A stretch of DNA of 63,088 nt from a virus: positions 1 through 63,088 of the IMG/VR virus record IMGVR_UViG_3300047470_000374, one strand, 5' to 3'. Position 1 is the first letter of the stretch. Each line of letters starts with the position of its first letter. The position numbers and the translations under genes are program-made. The notes below the pieces were generated by a model. It saw nothing but the letters and a program-made list of their open reading frames with translations, was not told the DNA's origin and searched no databases. Positions 25,241-34,489 of the stretch are shown in pieces.

Positions 25241-28200
25241 TTAACGGTTCCGTCTTGTAGTCGTGTTCTCAGTCAAAGACCGGCTAATAGTTGAGTTTGG
25301 ATTACCAATTTGATCTCCTACAATTTTAGGCACCGCTCTTGGAAGCTGTTTATCCAACTCTTCTTTAACAATGATTCGAACAGTTTTCTCATCCAGTTGT
25401 TCTGCTTCAACTGTTGCACCACTTACCTGATTCACAACTTCAATTTTGAAATTGATTGTCGGAGAAGCAGGTTCGATTGAAGGCATAATCTCAGCTTGAG
25501 GACGTGAAGTTTGTCCTAAAGTGAAATCCTGCACATCATCAAGATTTGACCTATCCTGAACTAAGCCATTTGAAGAGAAGTAAACTTTCCCATCATGGAA
25601 AAGATCGGAACTTGCTGAAGTAGAAGAATTTGAAATGTTCCTTCCGGTATACCCAACATTAGCAAAGCCTTTAGTAATAATCTGATTTTCTCGAACAGGT
25701 TGATTAAAAATATTCGAGATCGTTTGATTATCATTAAAAGCTTTTGAACTTAGGAAAGAACGATTAAAGACACTCTCTGCTGAAGTGTTATTTTGTGCAT
25801 GGTTATTGATAAACGCTTCAGGGCCTGAGCTCTTACGCATAGTCTCGACTAAACCAACACCACCCCAACGGCGGATGTCGTCCTGTGACCAAACCACCTC
25901 TCCTTTATGCACAGCACCGGCAATTTGGTATTTTCCACCTGCTCCAGTGTAACCACCGTCCGCAAAGCCTTGATCTTTAATTGCACGGATATTCGCAATA
26001 ATGCTAGCACCTTGTGCAACCGCCCCAGCAATTAAAGGTAAGTTGTAAGGGAAACCAACTTTTGAAGCTGCTGCGATATTTTGCTGAATAGCAATACCTG
26101 CGGCTGCAATTGCATAAGCCTTATCCGCAGCAAACATAAGCTTGTACGCTTTGGATTGCTCACCAAACATAGAACCGAACATAGATGTGACTGAACCCAT
26201 CATTTGCCCACCAAGCGCAATCTGAGCGTTTAATCTATCTTGTTGATACTTGTCTTCAACATCCTTAGTGTTCTGGGCAAATTCGTTGTAAATTTGACTT
26301 CTTTGCTCTTGAGCAGCTTGAATAATGGCAGTCTTCTGATTTTCAAAGTCCTGTTGCTGAATTAATCCAGCTTCCATTTGTGCATTCAAGCCATCCAGAC
26401 CGTTTTGTTCATCTAAATCTGCTGCTGCATATTGGCTATCAGCCAAATCATTTGCAGCACCCAAGCGGCTAAACCGTTCTTGATCCTGTCTATAGAACTC
26501 ACTAGTACCATTCATATCTGCCTGGATACCGCCCCAGTTTTGAACAGCGCTATTAACTTTGTCGCGTGTCTCTTTGTCCTGCGTGGCTTTAGACAACGCG
26601 ATTAGTTTTTGGCGTTCTTCAATTGAAAGCTTTGTATTCTTAAGAATTTCCTCCCGTTCGAGTCTGTAGCGTTCCTGCATTGCTTGAGTTTCGGAAAGCA
26701 GAGATAACCGAGCTTGAAATGCGCGTTGTTCTTGGGCCAACTGCATAAGTCCAATTTCTTGCTGCAATTGTTGAGCTAATAGATCAACAGTCTCTTTTCG
26801 CTGATCTTTCGTTAACTCTAGGTCATGCTCGGCCTCAAACTGACGCTTGGCATAGCTATCTTTTAAGATTTGTTCTTCCGACTTTGTGTAGTCTCGGAAA
26901 GAAGCAAGCTTAATCTTCGTTGCTTGTTCAGCAATAGCAATATCATTTTCTGCACGTGCTTGAAGTTCTGCTTTAATTTCAGCTTTGCGTTCTGGGCTAA
27001 AATTAGCTTTATCAACTTCTTCCAATTTTTTAGAAAGATCAAATCTAATCTGGGTAACTTGATTTGCAACATCATTTTCCAATTTAAGCCGAAGATTAGC
27101 TTGTTCTTCTGCCATTTTAGTGGTGTCTTGAATAATCTTATCGAAGTCTTTTGATGAGATATCACCAGTTGTATAACCATTAATACCCGCCATATAGCCC
27201 TGATAGTCCTTCCAGTATTGATTATTATATTTACCAATACCTTTACCCTTCTGCACATTTCCTTCCCCTGCGTGATAGGCGCGTACAGCCTTCTCTAAAT
27301 CCCCCTTAAAGAGTTTTAAAAGATAAGACATGTACTTTGCAGCGCCCTCAGCAGACTGTGCTAAATCAGTACGGTCCTTCACACCATATTGCTTAGCAGT
27401 ACCTTCGAGAAATTGGAAGCCACCTGTGGCTCCAGTTTTTTTGTTGTAAGCTTTTGCATTACCTTGAGATTCGATCATATGAATCGCGGATAATGTTCCA
27501 GATGGAAGTTGGTATTTAGACTCCAAATCTGAAAATCCAAACTTTGAAGCATTGGCTTGAACTTTGGCATTTACGGAGAGAACTTTTTGTTGATTCTTAA
27601 GTTCCTTGTTCTGTGCACGTATTGAATCGGTTCTGGCATCAGTAATTGTCTTAATGGTCTCTTCTGACTTCCAAATTTCTTTTTGAGTCTTAATAACCTC
27701 TTTATCTGCTGCTTTTAAGCCTTTAGAAATTGAATCTTTATAAACCTTCAATAAGTCATTGGCTTGAGATTCTGAGAAACCTTTCTTTAATAGAATTTCA
27801 ACAAATTGGGTATCCCACAGTTTGTCTTGATACATTTTTTGTAAGGACTTCTGAGCGTCATCAGCAGCCTTTTTGGTGTTACCAATGGCATCTGCATGTT
27901 TCTGCTGCTCAATGGCTGCATTTTGAGCTTTATTGCCAGACAAGCTTACTTCTACACCAAACAATTTTACGGCAGTTTTAGTCTTATCGGCCTTATCATA
28001 AGCTTCATTATATTTTTCGATTTGCTCCTTCAAGGCATCTCTTAAACTCGGGGGTAATTTCTCTTTACCTAATAATTGCAATGCCTCTTTGTAACTAATA
28101 GTACCCATGCGAGCTTCATTAGAAATACGTGTAAGTTCAACATTCCCTTTACCGTAGTTCTGGATATCAATTAAAGCAGCCCCTACTGCCAATTGGGTAT

Positions 28201-29797
28201 TATGTATTTCCTCATTTTGAGCTTTAAAAGCTGTAGCTAAATCGCTTATTGCTTTGGTTTTAGCTTCACCTTTTAAACTTTTTAGCTCTTCTGTTGTACG
28301 GTTTGCAACCTCAGCTTGTTCAGCAAGGGTTCTGTTCGCTTCCTCAGCTTTACCTTTAAAATACGTATATGTTGCAGCTAGGGCAGATACACCTAATGTG
28401 ATTGCTCCAATTGGACCACCAATAAGCCCTAATGCTCGACTTCCAATGGCACCAGCCATAGAGGTTGTAGCAGAAAGCTTAGTTTGTGCAGCAGTTTGTG
28501 CATTAGTTGCTGCTGTCACAGCCGCCTGGGCTTGTGTATATCTTAGAGCAGCGGCTGTAGCTCCATATTTGGCTTGAGCCTCTGCATTTGTTGCCCGAAC
28601 ATTAGCAAGATGTGCTTTAGCAGAGTTTAATGTTGCTGAAGCTTCTACTACTTCTGCCTGGGCTTTAGTGATACTAGCTTGCCTGCTTATAAGAGTTGCA
28701 GCAGTTACTTGTTTAACGGCTGCACCCTTCATTAAAATTGCATGTGTAACAAAGCCAATTCCTACAACTAAAGCGCCATCAGCAATTAAATCAAGATTGC
28801 TAGCTAAGACCTGAACGGATCCAGCTAAAGCCTGAGCAGCCCCACTTCCTTTCCCAGCCTCGCCTATAAACTTTGTAACTTCATTACTCAGAAGAGTTAA
28901 AGACTGCCCAATAGTAATATCGGTTTTTGAGAATAATTCATCTACTGAAGCTTTTGCGTTTGTTAGTGCTTTTACCAACACATCGCTGGTAATTTTACCC
29001 TCTTGGGCCATTGATCTAAGTTCACCAATATTCACTCCAAGACCACTAGCTATAGCCTTTAAAAGCCCTGGTGCTTGTTCAGCAACAGAGTTAAATTCCT
29101 CTCCTCTAAATACACCAGAAGCCAAGGCTTGCCCAAACTGAACAAGAGCAGCATCTGCTGAAGCGGCACTGGCTCCACTAATGGCAACTGCTTTGGATAC
29201 AGTGTCTGTAAGTTCGGCTGTTTTGGCCATGTTGATGTTAAGTGTTTTAGAGTTATCCTGAAATCTTTGGTAGACCTGAATAACACTGTCCCAAGCTGAG
29301 CGAGTATTTTGAGCAATCCTGAAAGTAGCTTCAGTAGCATTATTTAGTTCTTCTTGGTTATTGGTTACTAATTTGAGTCGGTTTTGAAGGCTTGTATAGG
29401 CATCCATTTTTGATATGGCTGAATTTACAGTTGCTAGCCCAGCCATGTAGCCAGCCAAGGACTTAATTGCTACCCCATATGAATTTGCATTTCTTTCTTG
29501 TTTTTCTAATCCTTGAGATGTCGTTTTTAATTCTTGTCCAAACTTTTGAGTTTGCTGCGTTGCTTGCTTTGTTATTTCAACGTTTTTATTTATTACAGAA
29601 TTAGAATTATTTACGGTGGTATTAAAATTCTGAACAATATTATTTGTTATTGTTATCTGTTTAGACATTTCTTTTGAGGTGCGTGTTGCAGAATCGCCCG
29701 TATCTGTAATTTTAGACATTTCCTCAGCCAATGCTTTTGCATTTCTCTCTGCATTTTTTGAATCAATAACAATGACCAACCGTGATTCTTGAGTCAT
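25241..29797 (-). CDS. Tape measure protein with lytic transglycosylase domain
   Basis: 1518 aa, the largest gene. The N-terminal part holds the tape-measure domain (GVFRGEEFNSVAEQAPGLLKAIASGLG near residue 240) and long coiled coils. Hydrophobic stretches lie near 330-350 and 450-475. Residues about 765-850 form an SLT domain with catalytic Glu in SAIHMIESQGNAKAYN and GATGGFQFLEGTAKQYG and RAYHAGEGNV. It sets tail length and probably opens the cell wall when DNA is injected. The predicted tail is long, as in siphoviruses. Confidence 0.92.
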   Translation of the reverse strand: MTQESRLVIVIDSKNAERNAKALAEEMSKITDTGDSATRTSKEMSKQITITNNIVQNFNTTVNNSNSVINKNVEITKQATQQTQKFGQELKTTSQGLEKQERNANSYGVAIKSLAGYMAGLATVNSAISKMDAYTSLQNRLKLVTNNQEELNNATEATFRIAQNTRSAWDSVIQVYQRFQDNSKTLNINMAKTAELTDTVSKAVAISGASAASADAALVQFGQALASGVFRGEEFNSVAEQAPGLLKAIASGLGVNIGELRSMAQEGKITSDVLVKALTNAKASVDELFSKTDITIGQSLTLLSNEVTKFIGEAGKGSGAAQALAGSVQVLASNLDLIADGALVVGIGFVTHAILMKGAAVKQVTAATLISRQASITKAQAEVVEASATLNSAKAHLANVRATNAEAQAKYGATAAALRYTQAQAAVTAATNAQTAAQTKLSATTSMAGAIGSRALGLIGGPIGAITLGVSALAATYTYFKGKAEEANRTLAEQAEVANRTTEELKSLKGEAKTKAISDLATAFKAQNEEIHNTQLAVGAALIDIQNYGKGNVELTRISNEARMGTISYKEALQLLGKEKLPPSLRDALKEQIEKYNEAYDKADKTKTAVKLFGVEVSLSGNKAQNAAIEQQKHADAIGNTKKAADDAQKSLQKMYQDKLWDTQFVEILLKKGFSESQANDLLKVYKDSISKGLKAADKEVIKTQKEIWKSEETIKTITDARTDSIRAQNKELKNQQKVLSVNAKVQANASKFGFSDLESKYQLPSGTLSAIHMIESQGNAKAYNKKTGATGGFQFLEGTAKQYGVKDRTDLAQSAEGAAKYMSYLLKLFKGDLEKAVRAYHAGEGNVQKGKGIGKYNNQYWKDYQGYMAGINGYTTGDISSKDFDKIIQDTTKMAEEQANLRLKLENDVANQVTQIRFDLSKKLEEVDKANFSPERKAEIKAELQARAENDIAIAEQATKIKLASFRDYTKSEEQILKDSYAKRQFEAEHDLELTKDQRKETVDLLAQQLQQEIGLMQLAQEQRAFQARLSLLSETQAMQERYRLEREEILKNTKLSIEERQKLIALSKATQDKETRDKVNSAVQNWGGIQADMNGTSEFYRQDQERFSRLGAANDLADSQYAAADLDEQNGLDGLNAQMEAGLIQQQDFENQKTAIIQAAQEQRSQIYNEFAQNTKDVEDKYQQDRLNAQIALGGQMMGSVTSMFGSMFGEQSKAYKLMFAADKAYAIAAAGIAIQQNIAAASKVGFPYNLPLIAGAVAQGASIIANIRAIKDQGFADGGYTGAGGKYQIAGAVHKGEVVWSQDDIRRWGGVGLVETMRKSSGPEAFINNHAQNNTSAESVFNRSFLSSKAFNDNQTISNIFNQPVRENQIITKGFANVGYTGRNISNSSTSASSDLFHDGKVYFSSNGLVQDRSNLDDVQDFTLGQTSRPQAEIMPSIEPASPTINFKIEVVNQVSGATVEAEQLDEKTVRIIVKEELDKQLPRAVPKIVGDQIGNPNSTISRSLTENTTTRRNR

Positions 29798-29822
29798 CTC
29801 TACTTTCCTCTAGGCAATAAAA

Positions 29823-29840
29823 AACCCGCTTTCGCGGGTT
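29823..29840 (-). terminator. Terminator before tape measure gene
   Basis: AACCCGC (29823-29829) pairs with GCGGGTT (29834-29840), with an A-run on the left. Confidence 0.8.
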
Positions 29841-29855
29841 CTTTTACATGAAAAA

Positions 29856-30797
29856 TTACTTTTCTGGATCAGGATGATATTGACCATCACTTCCCAAAAA
29901 TAAGACTTTATTTGCAAATCCAACAACATCAGCCCCATAAGAGTTTTGAGCTGTATATTCAATACCAATTTTAAGCAGTGCCCCTTCTTGCTTTACAATT
30001 GCGCTTCTTGGTTTAAATGAATAGGGGTTTTTTAAACCAATCTTTTCTAAAACTGACACAAAATATAAGTTCTGAGAAATACCCTTTTTTGAAAGGGGTA
30101 AATTAATATTTGGATCTAATACTGTTATTACACTAATGTTAGTTTGTTTCCCTTCTCCATCCTTAAGTTGAGCAATGTACTTTGTATCTTTATGAATCAA
30201 ATCCTTTAAATTCTTTTTTTTAAGGTTTTCATTTGCCAACTTATAAAGTTTTTTGTTTTCTTCAATTCTTTTTTCAATAATTTCAGAAAACTTTTTTTCA
30301 ACTTGTTTTGTCTGATAATTCTCATTGAAGCTTGTGAACGTTAAAGATGATGAAAGATCTATTTTTTTAAAATACTCATTGGAACCAAATGATGATTTTA
30401 AAGCGGAGATTAAGCTAGACGTCTTATTACCAATTATGTAGCTCTTTGATTCTTCATCTATTAAAACCACAAGTAGCTCTTTATTTTTTGAATCAAATGC
30501 AACGAAACTTTTTAAATGCTGCCCAACAAATTTATTTTTATTTTGACGAAATTCGGCTGTTAATACTCCATTTATAAGATTATTTTCACCAATACAGCCA
30601 TCTTCATCAAAATCTGTAGATCTCATTGCTCCAAACTTCATTAATTTTGAATCAAATGCTTCTTTGAAATTCGCATCATAGGCTAGTAAATTAAAACCTC
30701 TTAATTTGCAATTCTCATTATAGTTAAGAGGTTGTGGAGTGTTCGCAATAGCAAGAACTGGAAAACAAATTAAACTTAAAAAAATAAACTTTTTCAT
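29856..30797 (-). CDS. Secreted cargo protein of unknown function
   Basis: 313 aa. Clear signal peptide (MKKFIFLSLICFPVLAIA, cleavage after AIA). Mature part is Lys/Asn-rich with a charged helix (EKKFSEIIEKRIEENKKLYKLANENLKKK). It lies between the tail chaperone and the tape measure gene, where lambda has nothing, and is bracketed by strong terminators, so it is an added cargo gene. An exported protein carried by a prophage may block superinfection or alter the envelope; no family recognised. Confidence 0.65.
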   Translation of the reverse strand: MKKFIFLSLICFPVLAIANTPQPLNYNENCKLRGFNLLAYDANFKEAFDSKLMKFGAMRSTDFDEDGCIGENNLINGVLTAEFRQNKNKFVGQHLKSFVAFDSKNKELLVVLIDEESKSYIIGNKTSSLISALKSSFGSNEYFKKIDLSSSLTFTSFNENYQTKQVEKKFSEIIEKRIEENKKLYKLANENLKKKNLKDLIHKDTKYIAQLKDGEGKQTNISVITVLDPNINLPLSKKGISQNLYFVSVLEKIGLKNPYSFKPRSAIVKQEGALLKIGIEYTAQNSYGADVVGFANKVLFLGSDGQYHPDPEK

Positions 30798-30855
30798 AAA
30801 AATACCCTTTGTTTAGGGGTAATTTAGCAAATTGAGCAATATATGTCACATAAAG

Positions 30856-30881
30856 AAAAACCGCTATCTCTAGCGGTTTTT
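30856..30881. terminator. Bidirectional terminator between cargo genes
   Basis: AAAAACCGCTA (30856-30866) pairs with TAGCGGTTTTT (30871-30881). The runs on both sides let it stop transcription either way. Confidence 0.85.
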
Positions 30882-30896
30882 CTCAATCAATCAATT

Positions 30897-31256
30897 TCAC
30901 TCACACTTAACTGCAAGGGCCTTTTTGTAAAAGTTGGACACACTCTCATAATCTGTTAATAGGGTTTCTTTTCTGTATATATATGGTGAGAGCTTGAGTA
31001 GAGCTGGCATATACTGTTTTTTGTAGACTTCAGGGTATGTCTTGCACAATATTTCCCGCTTCCGTTGAAGTGGCACATCTCGATTATTTAAATCGTCCAG
31101 CATCTTTCCTATTTGTTGATCCGCGCTCATGAATTGCGCCTCAGCAGAAGGAAGTAGTTCCTTATTTTCCACTTGTTTAGTGCAGCTAACTAAAACCACC
31201 AAAGAAATAGATAACCCCAATGTATATAAAAGTTTTACTAACATATTAATTTTCAA
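30897..31256 (-). CDS. Cargo lipoprotein, 119 aa
   Basis: Signal peptide with lipobox LVSC (about Cys25), then an acidic, helical mature part (SADQQIGKMLDDLNNRDV, QRKREILCKTYPEV). Its own terminator and AT-rich upstream region suggest separate expression. Small phage lipoproteins commonly exclude related phages by masking receptors or blocking DNA entry; that role is inferred here. Confidence 0.65.
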   Translation of the reverse strand: MKINMLVKLLYTLGLSISLVVLVSCTKQVENKELLPSAEAQFMSADQQIGKMLDDLNNRDVPLQRKREILCKTYPEVYKKQYMPALLKLSPYIYRKETLLTDYESVSNFYKKALAVKCE

Positions 31257-31310
31257 TATAAATTATTGTTAATATTATATATTTCTACAAATCAAAATAC
31301 ATTATCTAAA

Positions 31311-31333
31311 ATAGCCATCACGAGGATAGCTAT
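31311..31333 (-). terminator. Terminator after tail chaperone gene
   Basis: ATAGCCATC (31311-31319) pairs with GATAGCTAT (31325-31333), one mismatch, A-rich left flank. Confidence 0.6.
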
Positions 31334-31336
31334 TTA

Positions 31337-31666
31337 TTATTTTTTGGACTTGGCTGCCATCTTCTTATGAGCTTCCTCAAGAAGCAAATTATCTAAAGCA
31401 AAAATACAGTCATTGAAGATATGAACATCAACAGGCAAATCATTATGCTCAGCATATACGTTGATAGCCTGCTGATCTAAAGATAGCGGAATGCCCTGCT
31501 CATAACGCCTGGACCTAATAATCATGTAAAAGGCTGCAAGGATTGAGTCAGCTGCATAAGAATATTCTGGAGGTTCAGGAATATGTCCTTCTAAGAATTT
31601 GATTTGTTCGATTTCGTGCGGCGTTTTTGACGCATAGGTCTTTTTGTACTTGTAGAGTTCAATGAC
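31337..31666 (-). CDS. Tail assembly chaperone T extension (made as GT fusion)
   Basis: Reading in the -1 frame from the slippery site, codons continue VIELYKYKKTYASKTPHEI through to KKMAAKSKK with stop at 31337, 109 residues. The frame opens at the slippery site and has no start with a good ribosome site there, although an internal ATG at 31525 exists. As in lambda gpGT, the fusion (about 254 aa) would bind the tape measure protein and guide tail tube assembly, and is absent from the virion. Confidence 0.8.
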   Translation of the reverse strand, partial: VIELYKYKKTYASKTPHEIEQIKFLEGHIPEPPEYSYAADSILAAFYMIIRSRRYEQGIPLSLDQQAINVYAEHNDLPVDVHIFNDCIFALDNLLLEEAHKKMAAKSKK

Positions 31667-32100
31667 TTTCCCAAAATCGTCGCCTTATCTTTATCTGCTT
31701 CTTCTTGGATCTTCTGCGCTTGCTCTTTGATAAATGACCAGATTAATAGGCCAATATCACCAAGGTTAAGCAACTTAGATGCATTTTCAGGCGTGTAAGG
31801 TTGATCAATTTCGAGTGTTTCACCATCTACCACTTCTGCAAAGACAACGCCCTTCCAGTCTTCAATTAAATGAGCACCTGCAGCATCTAATAAAAGCTCA
31901 TGATAAAGCTTTCCGTTTTCGTCTTTTACCATTACATCATAGCCTTTAGATGAAATCTGATTCCCAGCTTTTTCTAACGCAACTTGAAAGGGTTTATAAC
32001 CAATACCACGGATTTTAAATTCTGCCTGCCCAGCTGCGGTTTCAAACGTACACCACTTCGATACTTCCGAGCTTCGAACAATTCCAACTTTTAAAGACAT
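31591..32100 (-). CDS. Tail assembly chaperone G
   Basis: 169 aa. FKIRGIGYKPFQVALEKAGNQ and LLDAAGAHLIEDWKGV resemble tail assembly chaperones located between tail tube and tape measure genes. The last about 24 codons after the slippery site (HSLNSTST-like, KRPMRQKRRTKSNKSNS) are low-complexity and basic, as expected for a frame used only as the non-shifted ending. Confidence 0.8.
   Translation of the reverse strand: MSLKVGIVRSSEVSKWCTFETAAGQAEFKIRGIGYKPFQVALEKAGNQISSKGYDVMVKDENGKLYHELLLDAAGAHLIEDWKGVVFAEVVDGETLEIDQPYTPENASKLLNLGDIGLLIWSFIKEQAQKIQEEADKDKATILGKSLNSTSTKRPMRQKRRTKSNKSNS
31666..31672 (-). promoter_or_regulatory. Programmed -1 frameshift site GGGAAAG
   Basis: In the G frame the codons read TTG GGA AAG, so the heptamer G GGA AAG has the right phase. 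It is the same heptamer used in the lambda G-T shift. TTTGGGA just before it is also slippery in phase. The -1 frame is open for 109 codons after it. Confidence 0.85.
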
Positions 32101-32127
32101 ACCAACCTCTGAAATTTAGGAAATAAA

Positions 32128-32153
32128 AAGGCCCATGGCACTCCATGAGCCTT
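32128..32153 (-). terminator. Terminator after tail tube gene
   Basis: AAGGC plus CATGG pairs with CCATG plus GCCTT with one unpaired base on each side and an A-run on the left. Confidence 0.65.
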
Positions 32154-32171
32154 GATGTTATTTAAGTTGAA

Positions 32172-33089
32172 TTACACAAGTGCTCGAACAATCGTTGGGG
32201 TTGTACGAACTTGAGCAAAGTTAATGTCTAAAGTGATGATGTCATCACCTCCTCCATCCGGGTGATTGGCTTCCATAACTTCCAACTGCGGGAAGTTGAA
32301 CGAGTATTTGCTTCCTTTACTGTCTTTAATGTCGAAAGTAAGAGTAAATACATCACGTGTTTTGATTGCATCAATCCAACCTGCGGCTGTTGCCGAGAAC
32401 ATGAATGATGCATTCGCTTCGATATCCATCATTTTTTCAAGATAAAACTCTGGAGTGTATTTACCATTTCCAATACAACGAATTGCTTCCAAATTATTAT
32501 TGATCGAAATAGTTAGCGATTGCATGCAGGCTTTACCCTGAATTGATTGACCATTCACCAATAGGTTCTCAACGTTTGGCATGCTGACCAATGGACGGCT
32601 AGACGCAGCGACTGGATTAACAACTGGGTTTACTTGCTGACGAGTAAAAGAGCTACCAACCAAGCCAAAGTTACCAGTTATCTTCCCTGTGGCCTGAATG
32701 GTGATTTCACCCGTATTTACCTGAACACCACGGTAAATAAAGACCTGCCCCACATCTTCAAAGACTTTGACTAAAGTTAGTGATTTACGTACGGCACCAC
32801 CAAAGCTTAAAGAATTTCCCGCCCAGTTATTGAATGCCAGCGCACTCAAGAATAAATCGAATGTCCCTACCGATAATTCAAACTCTAACTGGCCTGCGAC
32901 TTCTGCTTCAGTAACAACTCCACCTTGCCGAAAGCGTGAATCCACAACCTCACTACTCTCCTCAGTAGAAACGTTTTCTGATAAACCATCTGATACACGG
33001 CGAACCGTTTGCCAGATCGGATTCGCCGGAGTGACTCCTAGCACTGCTTCTTCACAAGCATATAATCGAATTTTTGCGCCTGAACTCAT
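32172..33089 (-). CDS. Major tail tube protein
   Basis: 305 aa. KIRLYACEEAVLGVTPANPIW, then SEVVDSRFRQGG and VAGQLEFELSVGTFDLFL, follow the tail tube pattern (short N-terminal strand, VxxSR arm loop, beta sandwich). It forms the tube through which DNA passes. Sits right before the chaperone genes, its normal place. Confidence 0.85.
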   Translation of the reverse strand: MSSGAKIRLYACEEAVLGVTPANPIWQTVRRVSDGLSENVSTEESSEVVDSRFRQGGVVTEAEVAGQLEFELSVGTFDLFLSALAFNNWAGNSLSFGGAVRKSLTLVKVFEDVGQVFIYRGVQVNTGEITIQATGKITGNFGLVGSSFTRQQVNPVVNPVAASSRPLVSMPNVENLLVNGQSIQGKACMQSLTISINNNLEAIRCIGNGKYTPEFYLEKMMDIEANASFMFSATAAGWIDAIKTRDVFTLTFDIKDSKGSKYSFNFPQLEVMEANHPDGGGDDIITLDINFAQVRTTPTIVRALV

Positions 33090-33120
33090 TTATAGTTCTC
33101 CAAAATTTAGGCATAAAAAA

Positions 33121-33139
33121 ACCCGCTTTATCTGCGGGT
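33121..33139 (-). terminator. Tandem terminator 1 upstream of tail tube gene
   Basis: ACCCGC (33121-33126) pairs with GCGGGT (33134-33139), A-run left. Confidence 0.75.
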
Positions 33140-33163
33140 CGTTTTAAAAATGGGTGTAAAAAA

Positions 33164-33182
33164 ACCCGCTAAATTAGCGGGT
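33164..33182 (-). terminator. Tandem terminator 2 upstream of tail tube gene
   Basis: ACCCGCT (33164-33170) pairs with AGCGGGT (33176-33182), A-run left. Two near-identical hairpins in a row make a strong stop after the fibre gene. Confidence 0.8.
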
Positions 33183-33184
33183 CC

Positions 33185-34489
33185 TTATTTAATTTCATCT
33201 GAATTGGAGACTTCTGGAGGTTCGACACCTGCCATTGCATCTGCTACAGCTTGCGCAAGGTTAGTTGGCTGAAATTCAACTGGTGTTTCACTCAGTGGTT
33301 CTTCGGGTTCTGACTCAGGCTCTTCATGTAAGCGGATATCAATCCAACGCGAGAAAGGAATATCCATAGGATTTTCCAGATCTGCAACGATTGCAGCCAG
33401 TTCAATATCAAACTTACGCTTGTAGGTTTTAATGGAAATATCGCCATTCTCTAGCGTTTCATAGACAACTGCGACAACCGTGTTGCCATTCGCATCTTTT
33501 GGCACTTCGACGTACCAGCCTTCTTGTGCAAAACCAAGTGATCCCTTAATCAGGTAATCACCAATTCCATGTTTCTCAAAAGTGATGGGCTGTTTTTCAG
33601 CATCGGAGTTTAGATCAATATAATCACTGAACAGTTTTACAACCGGAGAGGCTGCCTTAATGAATCCTGATCCATCAACCGTGGTGTTGTGTTCACCACG
33701 TAAGGCGTACCAAGGAGAATATGCGCCCTGATAACTATGTCGTCTAAAGCCAAAATAAGCAGAAGAAGTCCCGACACTGATTTGTGCAGCGTGTTCGGCT
33801 GCACTAGTAATGTTTAATCCCAAAATATATTGAGCAAAAATTCCCGGATAATCGCCTGCAGCGGATGCATTTGCTCCTGTGCTCTGTAATCCAATAAAAC
33901 TACCTCGTGCATCAAGAGTTGCTAAAGGAGAATTGCTCAATGGAAAGTTAGCAGCAAAACCATTATTTATTAATCGTTGATAATCCGCCGAACTAGCATC
34001 TACAAGACGTTTCCAAGCGGTCCATGTCGCTAAGTCAGCAGTTGAGCGATACCAGATACGACCACTTGAAGCAGAAATATAGATCTGGTTGCGGTAATTA
34101 TTGGAACCAGAAACATTTAATACCAACAATGTCCCAACAACTCCCGCTTCAGGGAAATTTAAGGCTAATGTAGCGCTAGCAAATGTATCGTTACCATAGA
34201 ACCCCACTGTAGTCATGTTGTTGAGGTCTGCACCACCAACATCAATATTCCGAAGTGGCTTACCTAAACCAAAGTCACCAACTCTAAGAACGCGACCAAT
34301 CGTATCATCTAAATATGATGTGGTAAGTGTGCCTGCTGCTGCTGTCCCCGCCCCCTGAACCTGTGATAGTTGTGGGTTCAAATTCGGAATTCCAGAAGCA
34401 AAAGGCAGCATAAATTGCCGCTTACCTTCAGCCGCATTATATGGGAACGGCCGATGATCCCAGCTAAACTTAAATAATAGATTTGCCAT
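33185..34489 (-). CDS. Tail fibre-like protein
   Basis: 434 aa. VGFYGNDTFASATLALNFPE, IYISASSGRIWYRSTADLATWTAWKRL is the pattern of pyocin-knob type repeats in phage fibres, and a second such block occurs near residues 215-265. The C-terminal tail is acidic (EEPESEPEEPLSETP). Fibres bind the host surface. Position between the connector and tail tube genes is unusual; fibres are normally after J. Confidence 0.7.
   Translation of the reverse strand: MANLLFKFSWDHRPFPYNAAEGKRQFMLPFASGIPNLNPQLSQVQGAGTAAAGTLTTSYLDDTIGRVLRVGDFGLGKPLRNIDVGGADLNNMTTVGFYGNDTFASATLALNFPEAGVVGTLLVLNVSGSNNYRNQIYISASSGRIWYRSTADLATWTAWKRLVDASSADYQRLINNGFAANFPLSNSPLATLDARGSFIGLQSTGANASAAGDYPGIFAQYILGLNITSAAEHAAQISVGTSSAYFGFRRHSYQGAYSPWYALRGEHNTTVDGSGFIKAASPVVKLFSDYIDLNSDAEKQPITFEKHGIGDYLIKGSLGFAQEGWYVEVPKDANGNTVVAVVYETLENGDISIKTYKRKFDIELAAIVADLENPMDIPFSRWIDIRLHEEPESEPEEPLSETPVEFQPTNLAQAVADAMAGVEPPEVSNSDEIK

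Noticed and set aside
26870-28577. Several plus-strand ORFs over the tape measure gene
   Set aside because: All are antisense shadows of a long helical coding sequence, without ribosome sites.
31337-31525. Independent 62-codon gene
   Set aside because: The frame is open well upstream and joins the chaperone gene through GGGAAAG, so it is the end of the GT fusion.
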